Shown piece by piece: positions 23,638-32,285 of a DNA stretch of 64,000 bases. Numbering within the stretch: position 1 is the first letter of the stretch; each line of letters starts with the position of its first letter. Both the position numbers and the translations under genes were made by a program. The DNA is from a bacterium (GTDB lineage Bacteria; Elusimicrobiota; Elusimicrobia; Elusimicrobiales; UBA9959): the NCBI GenBank assembly GCA_021789695.1, contig JAJYJH010000001.1, forward strand, positions 1-64,000. Reading direction: 5' to 3'. The notes beneath the pieces are model-generated. The model worked only from the letters and a program-made list of their open reading frames with translations, made no database searches and was not told the DNA's origin.

Positions 23638-25614
23638 ATGGAGACATCATCTAAACGTTCACCCCGGCTTCTGCTTACCAGTATAATGCGGCCCATCGGC
23701 CCCGCTTACGGAGACGCGGAGAGCGTCGGCTACGAGTTGCTGCACGCGCAGGTGACCCGCGCGCAGGGTATGTTCAGTCCCCGCGCGGTGCACCGCCAGT
23801 TCTCGCTGGACTACATGGCCGAGAATCTCGAGAATCCCACCGTGGTCCTGCACTATCCCTCCCGCAGGGAGGTCATTCGGGAGTTGAAAAAAGGCTACGA
23901 TTATGTCGGCATCTCCTTCATTATGGTGACCTACCACCGCATGAAGGAACTTTCCGCGCTGGTGCGCAAGTACTCTCCCAATTCGAAGATAATCCTGGGC
24001 GGCTTCGGGACCGTGCTGCCGGACGAGGCTCTGAAGCCCTACGGCGACCATATCTGCCGCGGTGAGGGCGTCACGTTCATGCGCGAGCTGTTCGGCCAGC
24101 CGCCGCTCAGGGAGCACAAACACCCTTTCATAGAGAGCCGGCTGAAGGTCTTCTCAAAGACCGTCTCCTACACCGGCATGATCTTCGCCGGCCTCGGCTG
24201 CCCCAACGGCTGCGACTTCTGCTCCACTTCCCATTTCTTCAAGCGCCAGCACCTGCGCCTGCTGCACACCGGCGCGCAGGTCTACGAGGTGGTCAGGCGC
24301 CATCTCTCCGCCAACAAGGATGCGCAGTTCACGATACTGGACGAGGAGTTCCTGCTTAACCGCGACCGCGCGATGGAGTTCCGCGGCCTCGTGGTCAAGG
24401 GCGGAAAGCCGCTGTCCATCTTCGTTTTTGCGAGTCTCAAGGCGCTCTCCATGTACACGCCCGAGGAACTGCTGGAGATGGGGGTCGACGGCGTCTGGAT
24501 AGGCTACGAGGGCGAGCGCTCCGGCTACGAGAAGCGCGCCAACAGCAAGTCGCCGGAAGAGATTATAAAGGGCCTAAAGGAGAACGGTATCACCGTGCTG
24601 GCCTCCATGATAGTCGGTTTCGACTACCAGACCCCGGAGATTATAAAGGCCGAGCACAAGCACCTGATGTCGCTTAAGCCCGACCTGTGCCAGTTCATGA
24701 TCTACAACCCGAACCCCGGCACGCCGCTCTACGAGAAGGTTAAGTCGAAGGGACTTTTCCGCAGGGAGTTCTCCGAGAACCCCGAGCACTACTGGAAGTG
24801 GGCCAGCGGCTTTCGTTCCCTGACCGAGCACCCGCACATGACCGGCCCCGAGATAGAGAAGATGCAACGCTGGTGCTTTGACCAGGACTTCCGGGAGCTG
24901 GGCCCGACAATTTACCGCGTGGCCGAGACCATGCTCAACGGCTACCTGAAGCACAAGGATTCTCCAAACAGTTTCCTGCGTCTCAAGGCCGAGCGCTTCG
25001 CGAAAGAGCTGCGCATGACCTATCCGATGTACTTGCCGGGCGAACTTTTCGCGCCGACGCTGCGGACCAGGGCCATGGTGTACAGGCTCAAGAAGCGCGT
25101 TTACGCCGTTTTCGGGCCGCCGTCCTTCGCCCAGCGCGCGCTGAAATACGGCGCGCTGGCCGCCGCGCTGTGGACCTCCTTCAAACTGCGCTTCCATCTG
25201 TTCCAGAACCCTCCGCTGACCCGCAAGGCCTGGCGCCTGCCGCCGGAGCCCTTTACGCGGGAGTGGCTGGAGACCGAGCTTCAGAAGTACAACGTACCGC
25301 ATAAATTCTCGGTCCTGGTGGAGGAGTACGACGCGCGGCGCAAGCGCCTTAAACTGCGCCTTGAGGGCGCGCTGGACCGCCGCCAGGGAGAGAAACTGGC
25401 GGAGGAACTGAGGGCCTATCTGCAGCAGACGAAGGGAAGGATGGAACTGGACCTGCAGAAGCTGAAGACTATGGAGAAGGAGGCCGCTGCCGCTTTCGCC
25501 GCGCGCCTGCAGGAATATCGCTCGCGCGTCAGGATCTACCTTCCCGCCCAGGTGCACGCCCGCGCCGCGCAGTTCCTGCTGCTGGCTGAGGCCTTCAAAC
25601 ATTACCGGGCCTGA
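23638..25614 (+). CDS. B12-binding-type radical SAM protein
   Basis: The 658-residue protein has an N-terminal cobalamin-binding-like region (about 30-150, with strand KIILGGFGTVLPDE). The radical SAM domain follows, with cluster cysteines 188, 192 and 195 (GCPNGCDFC), then GVDGVWIGYEGERSGYEKR and PNPGTPLYEKV. The last about 200 residues are basic and helical with a hydrophobic stretch (ALAAALWTSFKLRFHLF). Related proteins modify lipids or carry out methylation and rearrangement, but the reaction here is unknown. It is transcribed alone and followed by a clear terminator. Confidence 0.85.
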   Translation: METSSKRSPRLLLTSIMRPIGPAYGDAESVGYELLHAQVTRAQGMFSPRAVHRQFSLDYMAENLENPTVVLHYPSRREVIRELKKGYDYVGISFIMVTYHRMKELSALVRKYSPNSKIILGGFGTVLPDEALKPYGDHICRGEGVTFMRELFGQPPLREHKHPFIESRLKVFSKTVSYTGMIFAGLGCPNGCDFCSTSHFFKRQHLRLLHTGAQVYEVVRRHLSANKDAQFTILDEEFLLNRDRAMEFRGLVVKGGKPLSIFVFASLKALSMYTPEELLEMGVDGVWIGYEGERSGYEKRANSKSPEEIIKGLKENGITVLASMIVGFDYQTPEIIKAEHKHLMSLKPDLCQFMIYNPNPGTPLYEKVKSKGLFRREFSENPEHYWKWASGFRSLTEHPHMTGPEIEKMQRWCFDQDFRELGPTIYRVAETMLNGYLKHKDSPNSFLRLKAERFAKELRMTYPMYLPGELFAPTLRTRAMVYRLKKRVYAVFGPPSFAQRALKYGALAAALWTSFKLRFHLFQNPPLTRKAWRLPPEPFTREWLETELQKYNVPHKFSVLVEEYDARRKRLKLRLEGALDRRQGEKLAEELRAYLQQTKGRMELDLQKLKTMEKEAAAAFAARLQEYRSRVRIYLPAQVHARAAQFLLLAEAFKHYRA

Positions 25615-25636
25615 CGGATCCCGGACATCTTCTCTA

Positions 25637-25666
25637 GCGCCCGGCTCCGCCGGGCGTTTTCTTTTT
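25637..25666 (+). terminator. Intrinsic terminator
   Basis: The stem CGCCCGG/CCGGGCG is followed by TTTTCTTTTT, just after the radical SAM stop codon. Confidence 0.85.
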
Positions 25667-25725
25667 GAGGGGTTTTCCCGAGAAGCTGGGTGGGGTCGAT
25701 CCTGGCGCCGTCCCCCGGCGGCGCT

Positions 25726-26688
25726 TCAGGCCGCGGCCCTTTTAAGCCGGTCCATGATGGCCCGGCCGAGGCCATGGGGCGGGACCTTCTCTACGTAGAT
25801 GAGCCGCGCGCCCGTCCTTTCCAGCGCGTGGAGGGCGCCGAAGAGGCTGGCCGCCGCCTCCCGCAGGTCTCCCGCGCGGGAAAGTACCTTTACCGCGCGG
25901 AACTTGCCGCCGGGCCTCCTGCTGAATGCCAGATAGGCGGCGGCCGGGTCCCCGGAGTTCTTTTCCCCAGGCGCTATTATCTTCAGCCTGGCCAGGGGCG
26001 CGTAATGTCTTTTCAGGCAGCCCGGCGCCTGCGGCCTCTTGCCGCCGGCCGTGGCGCGCAGCACCGGTCCGGCCGTCTCCTCTATTTCCTCCAGCGGCAA
26101 GCCTCCGGGCCGCAGCAAAACAGGGCGGCCTTTCTCGAAAGCTATTATAGTGGACTCAACGCCTATGCGCGCGCGCCCGCCGTCGAGTATAAGGTCAGGA
26201 CCATCTCCCAGCTGCTTCCGCACGTGGGCCGCAGTTGTCGGGCTTAGCCGGCCGAAGCGGTTGGCGCTGGGGGCGGCTACCGGGCGCCCGGCCGCCCTTA
26301 TAAGCGCCAAAGCGTGCTTTCCCGCAGGGACCCTGACCGCGACCGTGCCGAGTCCGGCCGTGACGATGTCCGGAACCAATGCCGCCCTGGGCAGCACCAG
26401 CGTGAGCGGGCCCGGCCAGAACCTTTTCATCAGCCTTTCCGCCGCGGCCGGGACGCGGGAGAAGAGTTTCCTGGCCCGAGCGGCGGAGCTCTCGTGCAGG
26501 ATCAGCGGGTCGAAGCGCGGCCTGCCCTTTATCTCGAAGATGCGCGCGCAGGCCTCCGGGTTAAGCCCGTCGGCCCCGAGGCCGTAGACTGTTTCCGTCG
26601 GAAAAGCCACCACTCCGCCGCGCCTGATAGCGGCGGCCGCTTCCCTTATGCCGGCGGCGCCGGCCTTTATCACGCGACCTTTCATCAC
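25726..26688 (-). CDS. L-threonylcarbamoyladenylate synthase (Sua5/TsaC)
   Basis: It makes threonylcarbamoyl-AMP from threonine, bicarbonate and ATP for t6A modification of ANN-decoding tRNAs. Signatures are GGVVAFPTETVYGLGAD near residue 25, KGRPRFDPLILH near 54, and SANRFGRLSPTTA near 140. At 320 residues it has the C-terminal Sua5 extension (APGCLKRHYAPLA). The start is the GTG at 26688, six bases after a TAAAAT -10 box; the next codon is ATG. Confidence 0.92.
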   Translation of the reverse strand: MMKGRVIKAGAAGIREAAAAIRRGGVVAFPTETVYGLGADGLNPEACARIFEIKGRPRFDPLILHESSAARARKLFSRVPAAAERLMKRFWPGPLTLVLPRAALVPDIVTAGLGTVAVRVPAGKHALALIRAAGRPVAAPSANRFGRLSPTTAAHVRKQLGDGPDLILDGGRARIGVESTIIAFEKGRPVLLRPGGLPLEEIEETAGPVLRATAGGKRPQAPGCLKRHYAPLARLKIIAPGEKNSGDPAAAYLAFSRRPGGKFRAVKVLSRAGDLREAAASLFGALHALERTGARLIYVEKVPPHGLGRAIMDRLKRAAA

Positions 26689-26694
26689 GGTCTA

Positions 26695-26700
26695 ATTTTA
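26695..26700 (-). promoter_or_regulatory. -10 box, leaderless-type with GTG start
   Basis: TAAAAT on the minus strand ends six bases before the GTG at 26688, so +1 is predicted on the start codon. Confidence 0.5.
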
Positions 26701-26870
26701 CCAATTTAGGCGGCCGGGCCGGCGCCCGAAAGCGGTCCGGACCCTTGACGGGCCGGGTATCGTTTTAAGAGGAGATTCGGAGTCTCAGTCTGAAAGTTGG
26801 GAACTTCTTCGCGCAACATCTTTGGGAATCATTCTCTTCCCGCTAATGGAGCCCAAGGCGCAGGTGACGT

Positions 26871-27575
26871 TCATAAGGCGCCCCGCCTGGTCACGCGGGC
26901 CAGCCGGCAGTTGAGCGGCGGGTCGGTGTGGTGGAAATAATCGCCGGGGGCGAGGATCCGCACGTCCCAGGCCGCCCGGTCTATCTCGTCCACCAGCTGC
27001 CCGACGCCCCAGTTGGGATAGTCGTCGAAGAAGACCACCGCGCCCGGGCCGCACAGCGGCGCGGAGTTCTCCCAGTCGGCGCGCACGGTGGCGTAGGAGT
27101 GCCCGCCGTCGATGAAGACCAGCCCGGCCCGGCCTATGGCCGGCGCGGCCTTCTTCAGCGTGACGGTGGTGTCGCCCCTGGTCAGGTGCACGCCGGCGGC
27201 GCGGCCGCCCCGCCTCACGGCCTTAAGGCGCGCCTCCACTTTCTCCAGCGAGGCCGGCCAGAGCGCGGCTTCCTTATCGAACGTGGCGCCGTCCAAGTCC
27301 TCGAACAGGTCGAAGCCGTAATAGTCCACTTCGCCGTAGCCCAGTGCCAGCCTTATCATGCGCTCGGCGTTGTCGCCGCGGCAGGTGCCAATCTCCACGA
27401 TGGTCCGCGGGCGCAGCCGCCTGATTTCCGCGGCGATGGCGTCGTAGCGCGTCCCGTCGCGGTAGAGGGCCGGGAAGTTCTCCCGCACGAAGCCTCGGAG
27501 GCGCCGGTAGGCGGGCCTCAGCGGGTTCTTGAAAGCGGAGCTGTCCTTTTCTGCGTTTGCCATAGCGTCCTCCAC
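26871..27575 (-). CDS. Class I SAM-dependent methyltransferase
   Basis: This 234-residue Rossmann-fold methyltransferase has the SAM loop TIVEIGTCRGDNAERMI near residue 58, and GLVFIDGGHSYATVRADW and VVFFDDYPNWGVG further on. That pattern belongs to the methyltransferase family 24/CmcI-like group often found in surface-polysaccharide clusters. The substrate is unknown. It has a Shine-Dalgarno (GGAGGACGCT). A neighbouring transposase scrap and glycosyltransferase suggest a variable sugar-modification locus. Confidence 0.82.
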   Translation of the reverse strand: MEDAMANAEKDSSAFKNPLRPAYRRLRGFVRENFPALYRDGTRYDAIAAEIRRLRPRTIVEIGTCRGDNAERMIRLALGYGEVDYYGFDLFEDLDGATFDKEAALWPASLEKVEARLKAVRRGGRAAGVHLTRGDTTVTLKKAAPAIGRAGLVFIDGGHSYATVRADWENSAPLCGPGAVVFFDDYPNWGVGQLVDEIDRAAWDVRILAPGDYFHHTDPPLNCRLARVTRRGAL

Positions 27576-27807
27576 AAAGCCTTGCCAAATTGTACCGCTT
27601 GAGGTTCTCCAGCGTCAAACGCTTAAGCTCCGCCCTACAACCTCAGTATTTTTTCGCCTGTCGGCATAAACATCCTCAGGACTCACATTCCGAGGCATCT
27701 CGTTATTCGTGGTGTTAATAAGAAGCGCGTGCGTCTGGTATCCTGGGCGCTGCCAGTTCGCTAAGCTAAAAAAAAAGTCGTAAAATACTTGGGGCCGGGC
27801 TAGACTC

Positions 27808-27930
27808 CATAGCCCATGGAAATCCGTTGAAAACGCCTTTATCGAGAGTTTTAACGGGCGTCTACCCGAGGAATGCGAAGCGGAACCGGAAGATGCTAGA
27901 ATTTACCGACATGACCTGGGTGAAAAATAG
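27808..27930 (+). pseudogene. IS3-family transposase C-terminal scrap
   Basis: In frame from 27808 the translation reads HSPWKSVENAFIESFNGRLP then EECEAEP and runs to a stop at 27928-27930. NAFIESFNGR followed by an acidic-Cys segment is the hallmark of the IS3-type integrase core and contains the third catalytic acid of the DDE triad. Only about 40 codons survive and no start or N-terminal part is visible. The 27576-27807 stretch has no gene I can support. Confidence 0.7.
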
Positions 27931-27968
27931 TTCAGATTGAACTGGACAGAACGAATGAACGGGCCGGG

Positions 27969-29114
27969 ATGAGACATTTCGCACTGAACATAAACAGGGA
28001 GGAGCTCAAGCTCGGCAGGGAGATCCCCGCCCTGCTGAGGCTGCGTCTTAAGAAACTTTTCAGCCGGGAGAGAAAGGCCACCGGAGGTAAAATACTGGTG
28101 GTGGATACCTGTATCGTGGGCGATTTTTTTGCGACGTTGCCGGCCCTCCGAACGTTCATCGAGGCAAGCGGGCAGAGCGTGGATCTGCTTGTCTCCCCCC
28201 CGCTCAAGCCTCTGGCCGAGGCGATAAAGGGGGTGGACCGGGTTTTTACGGCGAAATCCGTTTATGGCAGGCCGATGGAGAAGGGTGAGAGCGCCGAGCG
28301 CCTGTCGCAAGACTACGGCCTCGTCCTGGTCTTAAGGATAAGCGGCGACGCGTTCGCCATGCTGGAGACCATAAAATACAGTAGTCTCCGCATTTACGAC
28401 ATCCCCTATTTCAGGTACTTGCTGCATTTGCTAAAAAACATCCTGCTCAAGAAAGAGGTGAAACAGTGGCGCGAGATAAATTATGAGATGATTGGGATGC
28501 GGGAGCCCGCCAGGAGGCTGGAATTCGGGGATATTTTCGAGTTCGCCCAGGAAGACTATGACAGGGTAGAGGCGCTGCCGGAACTGGCCGGGGACGTCAG
28601 GAAAGTAATGATCCACACCGGTTCGGGATGGAAGATAAAGCTGTGGGACGATAAAAAATGGGCGGAACTGCTGCGCAAAATAAATGGCCTGGGCGGGTTC
28701 AGGTTTATCTTTATAGGCGGCGGCGAGTTCGAGAGGCGGTCTTTAGAGCGGATCCGGCAGGACCTTGATTTTGAAGTTTATTCCCTGATAGACAAAACGG
28801 AACTCCGGGAGAGCCTGCTGGCTATGAGGCTTTGCGACTATTTCATCGGCATAGACAGCGGTCCCAGGAATATGGCCCACTTGGCCGATCTGCGGAGCAT
28901 AACCTTGCTGGGCCCGGCTCCGAACAATTTTAAGCCTTCCAACGGGGAGGACATCGTTATCAATAAGTTCGACTGCAGGTGCAAAAGTCTTTGCTATCTG
29001 CATAAAGAGTCAGCCATGCAGAAGCTGGATTCGCAGGAAGTCTTTGAAGCCTTCAAGAAACTTTCGCGCGCCCCGCTTAAAGCCGCGGAGCGGCCCCGCC
29101 GCCGCTCGGCCTGA
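27969..29114 (+). CDS. Glycosyltransferase family 9 (heptosyltransferase-like)
   Basis: The 381-residue GT-B protein has the GT9 pattern: GKILVVDTCIVGDFFATLPAL early (family R-x-x-x-G-D-x-x-x-x-x-P), VMIHTGSGWKIKLWDDKKWAEL in the middle, and DYFIGIDSGPRNMAHLA near residue 295. These enzymes add heptose or other sugars to lipopolysaccharide-type cores. A cysteine trio near the end (CRCKSLC) is a local feature. The ATG at 27969 is the first in the frame after the IS3 scrap. Confidence 0.87.
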   Translation: MRHFALNINREELKLGREIPALLRLRLKKLFSRERKATGGKILVVDTCIVGDFFATLPALRTFIEASGQSVDLLVSPPLKPLAEAIKGVDRVFTAKSVYGRPMEKGESAERLSQDYGLVLVLRISGDAFAMLETIKYSSLRIYDIPYFRYLLHLLKNILLKKEVKQWREINYEMIGMREPARRLEFGDIFEFAQEDYDRVEALPELAGDVRKVMIHTGSGWKIKLWDDKKWAELLRKINGLGGFRFIFIGGGEFERRSLERIRQDLDFEVYSLIDKTELRESLLAMRLCDYFIGIDSGPRNMAHLADLRSITLLGPAPNNFKPSNGEDIVINKFDCRCKSLCYLHKESAMQKLDSQEVFEAFKKLSRAPLKAAERPRRRSA

Positions 29115-29139
29115 CCCGGTAAAACCCCTCAAACGATTT

Positions 29140-29565
29140 ATGGATATTAAAACAGCCGGCGTCAGGTTCTTAAGTCTTGTCCTCATTTTCGGCTTGTCAC
29201 AGACCGCCCGGGCGGGGAAGCTGGACGCGGATTTTATCCAGACCAGCCCTACGAAAGCGCTGGTCTACGCCATAGCTTTCCCTGGCGGCGGGCATTTTTA
29301 CCTTTCCAGGAAAGACCCTAAATATAAAAAAACCGGGTTCTTCTTCCTGGCCCTTGGCCTGGGTTCCGGTCTCTTCCTGGGAGCGGAACTGAAAAAAAGC
29401 GGCAATTCCCTGCTGATCCCCGCCGCCTTGCTGGCGGGCGGCATAAAGATCTGGGAGTTCGGGTCTGTAACCGACGCCGCGGAAACGCAAAGGCTGCAGT
29501 GGTTCAGGGAAAATTTTAAAAGGGTTGATGCACCCGGCGCGGCGGCGCCGGAAGTGAAAAAATAA
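29140..29565 (+). CDS. Small membrane protein with TM2-like motif
   Basis: The 141-residue product has a signal peptide (MDIKTAGVRFLSLVLIFGLS, cleavage-like TARA) and then AIAFPGGGHFYLSRKDPKYK followed by two hydrophobic helices. The P-G-G-G-H-F-Y turn before paired helices recalls TM2/DUF5683-type proteins of unknown function. The ATG at 29140 is chosen because the signal peptide starts there; an earlier in-frame ATG at 29044 lies within the glycosyltransferase gene. Confidence 0.7.
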   Translation: MDIKTAGVRFLSLVLIFGLSQTARAGKLDADFIQTSPTKALVYAIAFPGGGHFYLSRKDPKYKKTGFFFLALGLGSGLFLGAELKKSGNSLLIPAALLAGGIKIWEFGSVTDAAETQRLQWFRENFKRVDAPGAAAPEVKK

Positions 29566-29583
29566 CCCCGGCCGCTAAAATTC

Positions 29584-29589
29584 TATAAT
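29584..29589 (+). promoter_or_regulatory. -10 box, near-leaderless
   Basis: TATAAT ends nine bases before the LysE-family ATG at 29599; there is no Shine-Dalgarno. Confidence 0.5.
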
Positions 29590-29598
29590 TATAGCCCT

Positions 29599-30264
29599 AT
29601 GCAAACGCTGCTCCTGGTCCCAGCCACGTACGCGATCGGTTTCGTGACCGCCATCCCTGTAGGACCCACCCAGATAGAGATTACCAAGCGTTCTCTGCGC
29701 GGTTACGTGCCACAGGCGGTCATGATAGCGGTAGGGTCAGCCGCTTCCGACGTGATGTACGGTTTTCTCGCCATGTTCGGGATCGCCCCTTTCCTCCAGG
29801 ACGGCAAGGTCATGACGGTCTTTTGGTTCTTAAGTTCGGCGATGCTCGTCGGCCTGGGTGTTTTTACCCTGCTGCCCCACGCCAGGCGCAAGGAGCGGGC
29901 GGAGGCGGAAGCCGTGCTGGCCAACGGCCGCCTGTCGCTGCTGCTGGGTTTTACTATCGCCGTGACCAACGCGCCGATAGTGATGTGGTGGCTGATATAC
30001 GCCCAGTTCATCCGGAAGATGGGAATAGTGTCGGCCTTCAGCCCCGACTCTGCCATAGTTTTCGTGCTTTCCGGCGGGCTGGGAATAGCCTCCTACCTGA
30101 TATTACTGTCCTTCATCATGAAACGGGTGGGCCGGTCTATTTCAAAAAAGACGGAAACCGTCATAAATCTTTCGCTCGGGATAATCCTTATTCTTTTGTC
30201 TTTCTATTCCATCTATAAGTTCCTGCACCCGCTGCAAGGCGGCGCGGCACGCGCGATATTGTGA
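29599..30264 (+). CDS. LysE-family translocator
   Basis: The 221-residue integral membrane protein has about six helices and begins with the LysE signature IGFVTAIPVGPTQIEITKRS. Family members export amino acids such as lysine, homoserine or threonine. The substrate cannot be told from sequence. Its stop overlaps the GTG of the TPR gene (GTGA), so the two are co-translated. Confidence 0.88.
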   Translation: MQTLLLVPATYAIGFVTAIPVGPTQIEITKRSLRGYVPQAVMIAVGSAASDVMYGFLAMFGIAPFLQDGKVMTVFWFLSSAMLVGLGVFTLLPHARRKERAEAEAVLANGRLSLLLGFTIAVTNAPIVMWWLIYAQFIRKMGIVSAFSPDSAIVFVLSGGLGIASYLILLSFIMKRVGRSISKKTETVINLSLGIILILLSFYSIYKFLHPLQGGAARAIL

Positions 30265-31457
30265 AAAAAACGCTACTCTCAGGCACGCTGGTCTGCTTGC
30301 TGTCGGCCTCCGCGGCAGCCCTGCCAAAATACGAACCTCTGCCGGAGGACCTGCGCCTGCTTTCCAAGAAAGGGATGGACGCTATCTACGCGGTGGACAT
30401 AGAAGAGGCGAAAAAAGATTTCAACCTGGCGCTCCAGAAATATCCGGACCACCCTTTCCCGCATTTCGGCCTGGCCATGGCGGAGTGGGCCAACCTGGAG
30501 TATCTGGAGGAGGAATCCGACCCCGGGCTGGCCCGGAAATACTCCGTCCTTACCGACAAAGCCATAGCGGTAGGGCGCAAATGGATAGCCGCCCATCCCG
30601 GCGACGCCAACGCCTACCTGTGTTTGGGCGGCATATACGGGCTGCGCGCCAGGCTGGACGTGCTGCAACATCACTGGATAAAAGCCTATTTTGCGGGACG
30701 AAAGGCCCTTTCAAACACTCGTATGTCCCTTAAGATAGATCCCGGGCTTTATGACGCCTACCTGGGGCTTGGTTTATACGAATATTACGCCGGCACGCTT
30801 CCCGGGGTGGTAAAACTGCTGGCCAGTATCATGATGCGCGGCGACGCCGCCAAGGGGATAGAATACCTGAAACTATGCAGGGATAAAGGCTACTTCAACG
30901 CCAGGGCGGCCGCCCTGCTGCTGATAGAGATCTACACGCGCCACGGCAGCCCTTACGCAAATCCGGAACTGGCCGTAAAATTATCGAAAGAGCTCTTGGC
31001 GACGGCCCCCGAGCAGCCACAGCTTCAGTTCGTAGAGATAGTTTCGCTCTACGAGGATAAAAAATACGAGGAATCCCGCAAAGAGATGCTGAATTATCTG
31101 GCGGCCGTTTACGCCCTTAAACCCGGTTTCCGGAAATCTTTCCTCCCGCGCGTTCTCACCGCTATAGGCGATACCTATTTGGCGGAAAAGGATTATGACA
31201 AGGCCGCCAAGTATTTTAGCAAGGCTGCGGCTACGCTCAAAGAAGACCCGGACCGCCATCCGGCGCGCTGGGCCGTATGGGCCATGGTGGAACTGGGAAA
31301 TGTCTACGACCTGAAGCGGATGAGGCCCGAAGCTCTTGAACTTTACAGGCAAGCGCGTTCCTACCGGGACGAGTGGGGATTTTCCGAATCCATAGGGCGC
31401 TACCTGAAAAAGCCTTTTACCGAAGATGAACTGCCCCTGCCGATACCGCCGCCATAA
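30261..31457 (+). CDS. Secreted TPR-repeat protein
   Basis: The 398-residue protein starts at a GTG overlapping the LysE stop and has a signal peptide (KKTLLSGTLVCLLSASAAALP). The mature part is a series of tetratricopeptide-like helix pairs (ALQKYPDHPFPHFGLAMAEW; DAYLGLGLYEYYAGTLPG; YDKAAKYFSKAAATLKEDP). It probably sits in the periplasm as a protein-interaction scaffold. Co-translation with an exporter hints at a shared process, but nothing identifies it. Confidence 0.82.
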   Translation: MKKTLLSGTLVCLLSASAAALPKYEPLPEDLRLLSKKGMDAIYAVDIEEAKKDFNLALQKYPDHPFPHFGLAMAEWANLEYLEEESDPGLARKYSVLTDKAIAVGRKWIAAHPGDANAYLCLGGIYGLRARLDVLQHHWIKAYFAGRKALSNTRMSLKIDPGLYDAYLGLGLYEYYAGTLPGVVKLLASIMMRGDAAKGIEYLKLCRDKGYFNARAAALLLIEIYTRHGSPYANPELAVKLSKELLATAPEQPQLQFVEIVSLYEDKKYEESRKEMLNYLAAVYALKPGFRKSFLPRVLTAIGDTYLAEKDYDKAAKYFSKAAATLKEDPDRHPARWAVWAMVELGNVYDLKRMRPEALELYRQARSYRDEWGFSESIGRYLKKPFTEDELPLPIPPP

Positions 31458-31471
31458 AACCGGACAGCGTT

Positions 31472-31516
31472 AAAAAAGGGGCGGCAGTCGCTAAGACTGC
31501 CGCCCCTTTCCTTTTA
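31472..31516. terminator. Intrinsic terminator
   Basis: AAAGGGGCGGCAGTC pairs perfectly with GACTGCCGCCCCTTT around GCTAA, followed by CCTTTT. It lies 15-60 bases after the TPR stop. Confidence 0.9.
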
Positions 31517-31720
31517 AAACGTCGAAGGCTTGCTTAAAGAGCGCAGCGCAGCGGCACTAAAACCGCTTTCTGGCGCAAGGTTCCGGCGTAAGCCCAAAAA
31601 CTTCCCGTCCGGGTCCTGCGCCTCAGGCGCGCGGGCGCGCCGCCTGCTACCCTATATCCAGAAGGACGAGGCGGCCGGAAAAGGCCCCCGGGACCGGCGA
31701 AGATAAAGGAGATAACGAAT

Positions 31721-32224
31721 ATGAAAAAGATAATACTGATGGCGGCGGTGCTGCTGGCGGCGGCGGGCGCGGCGAAGGCCGGCGGCTGGGACGGCGAAGG
31801 CGGCGCGGTGCTGCCCGGGGTGGGCGTTATAAAGGAACTGGCGGCTAAAAGCCCTTTCACCCAGGCTCCCGCAGCGGCGGCGCTGCCGGCCGCCAGGACC
31901 GCCGGCCAGCTGGCCAGGCTCACCGTCTGCCCCAAGGACCAGAACTTCATAAAGTCGGAGACCATCACGCTGATCCCCGGCACCATCACTTTCGACATCG
32001 TCAGCGGCCCCTGGAACCTGAAACAGGGCGCGCCCGCCACCTTCACGCTGTCCTACAAGGTGCTCAGCATAACCCAGGTCGGCCTGCTCAAGCGCGGCCT
32101 GGAAGTAAAGTTTAGCGGCCGCGACAGCGCCGGAGAAACTATAGAGACCGTGCGGCTCTACTCCGACTACACCAACGACACGGCTAGCGGCGACATGACC
32201 GCCGCCGCCTGCTCCGCCCTCTAG
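31721..32224 (+). CDS. Hypothetical exported protein
   Basis: The 167-residue protein has a clear Sec signal (MKKIILMAAVLLAAAGAAKA) and an excellent Shine-Dalgarno (AAAGGAGATAA). After an Ala-rich linker, the mature part is beta-rich with cysteines flanking it (LTVCPKDQNF and AAACSAL), a possible disulphide, resembling an immunoglobulin- or ML-like sandwich. I cannot name a family. It is monocistronic, between two strong hairpins. Confidence 0.65.
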   Translation: MKKIILMAAVLLAAAGAAKAGGWDGEGGAVLPGVGVIKELAAKSPFTQAPAAAALPAARTAGQLARLTVCPKDQNFIKSETITLIPGTITFDIVSGPWNLKQGAPATFTLSYKVLSITQVGLLKRGLEVKFSGRDSAGETIETVRLYSDYTNDTASGDMTAAACSAL

Positions 32225-32237
32225 AGGCCGGCAGAAC

Positions 32238-32281
32238 AAAAAAGGCCGGGCCGTCCCCGCAGAGGGACGGCCCGGCCTTTC
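32238..32281. terminator. Bidirectional intrinsic terminator
   Basis: AAAGGCCGGGCCGTCCC and GGGACGGCCCGGCCTTT form a 17-base perfect stem around CGCAGA between the convergent genes at 31721 and 32286. Confidence 0.88.
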
Positions 32282-32285
32282 TGAT

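Noticed and set aside
26785-26871. Short minus-strand frame downstream of the methyltransferase
   Set aside because: A 29-codon tail with no Shine-Dalgarno and no recognisable family; too little to call.
27576-27807. Possible gene or riboswitch in the gap before the IS3 scrap
   Set aside because: No frame with a start signal, no strong hairpin with T-run and no conserved motif was visible.
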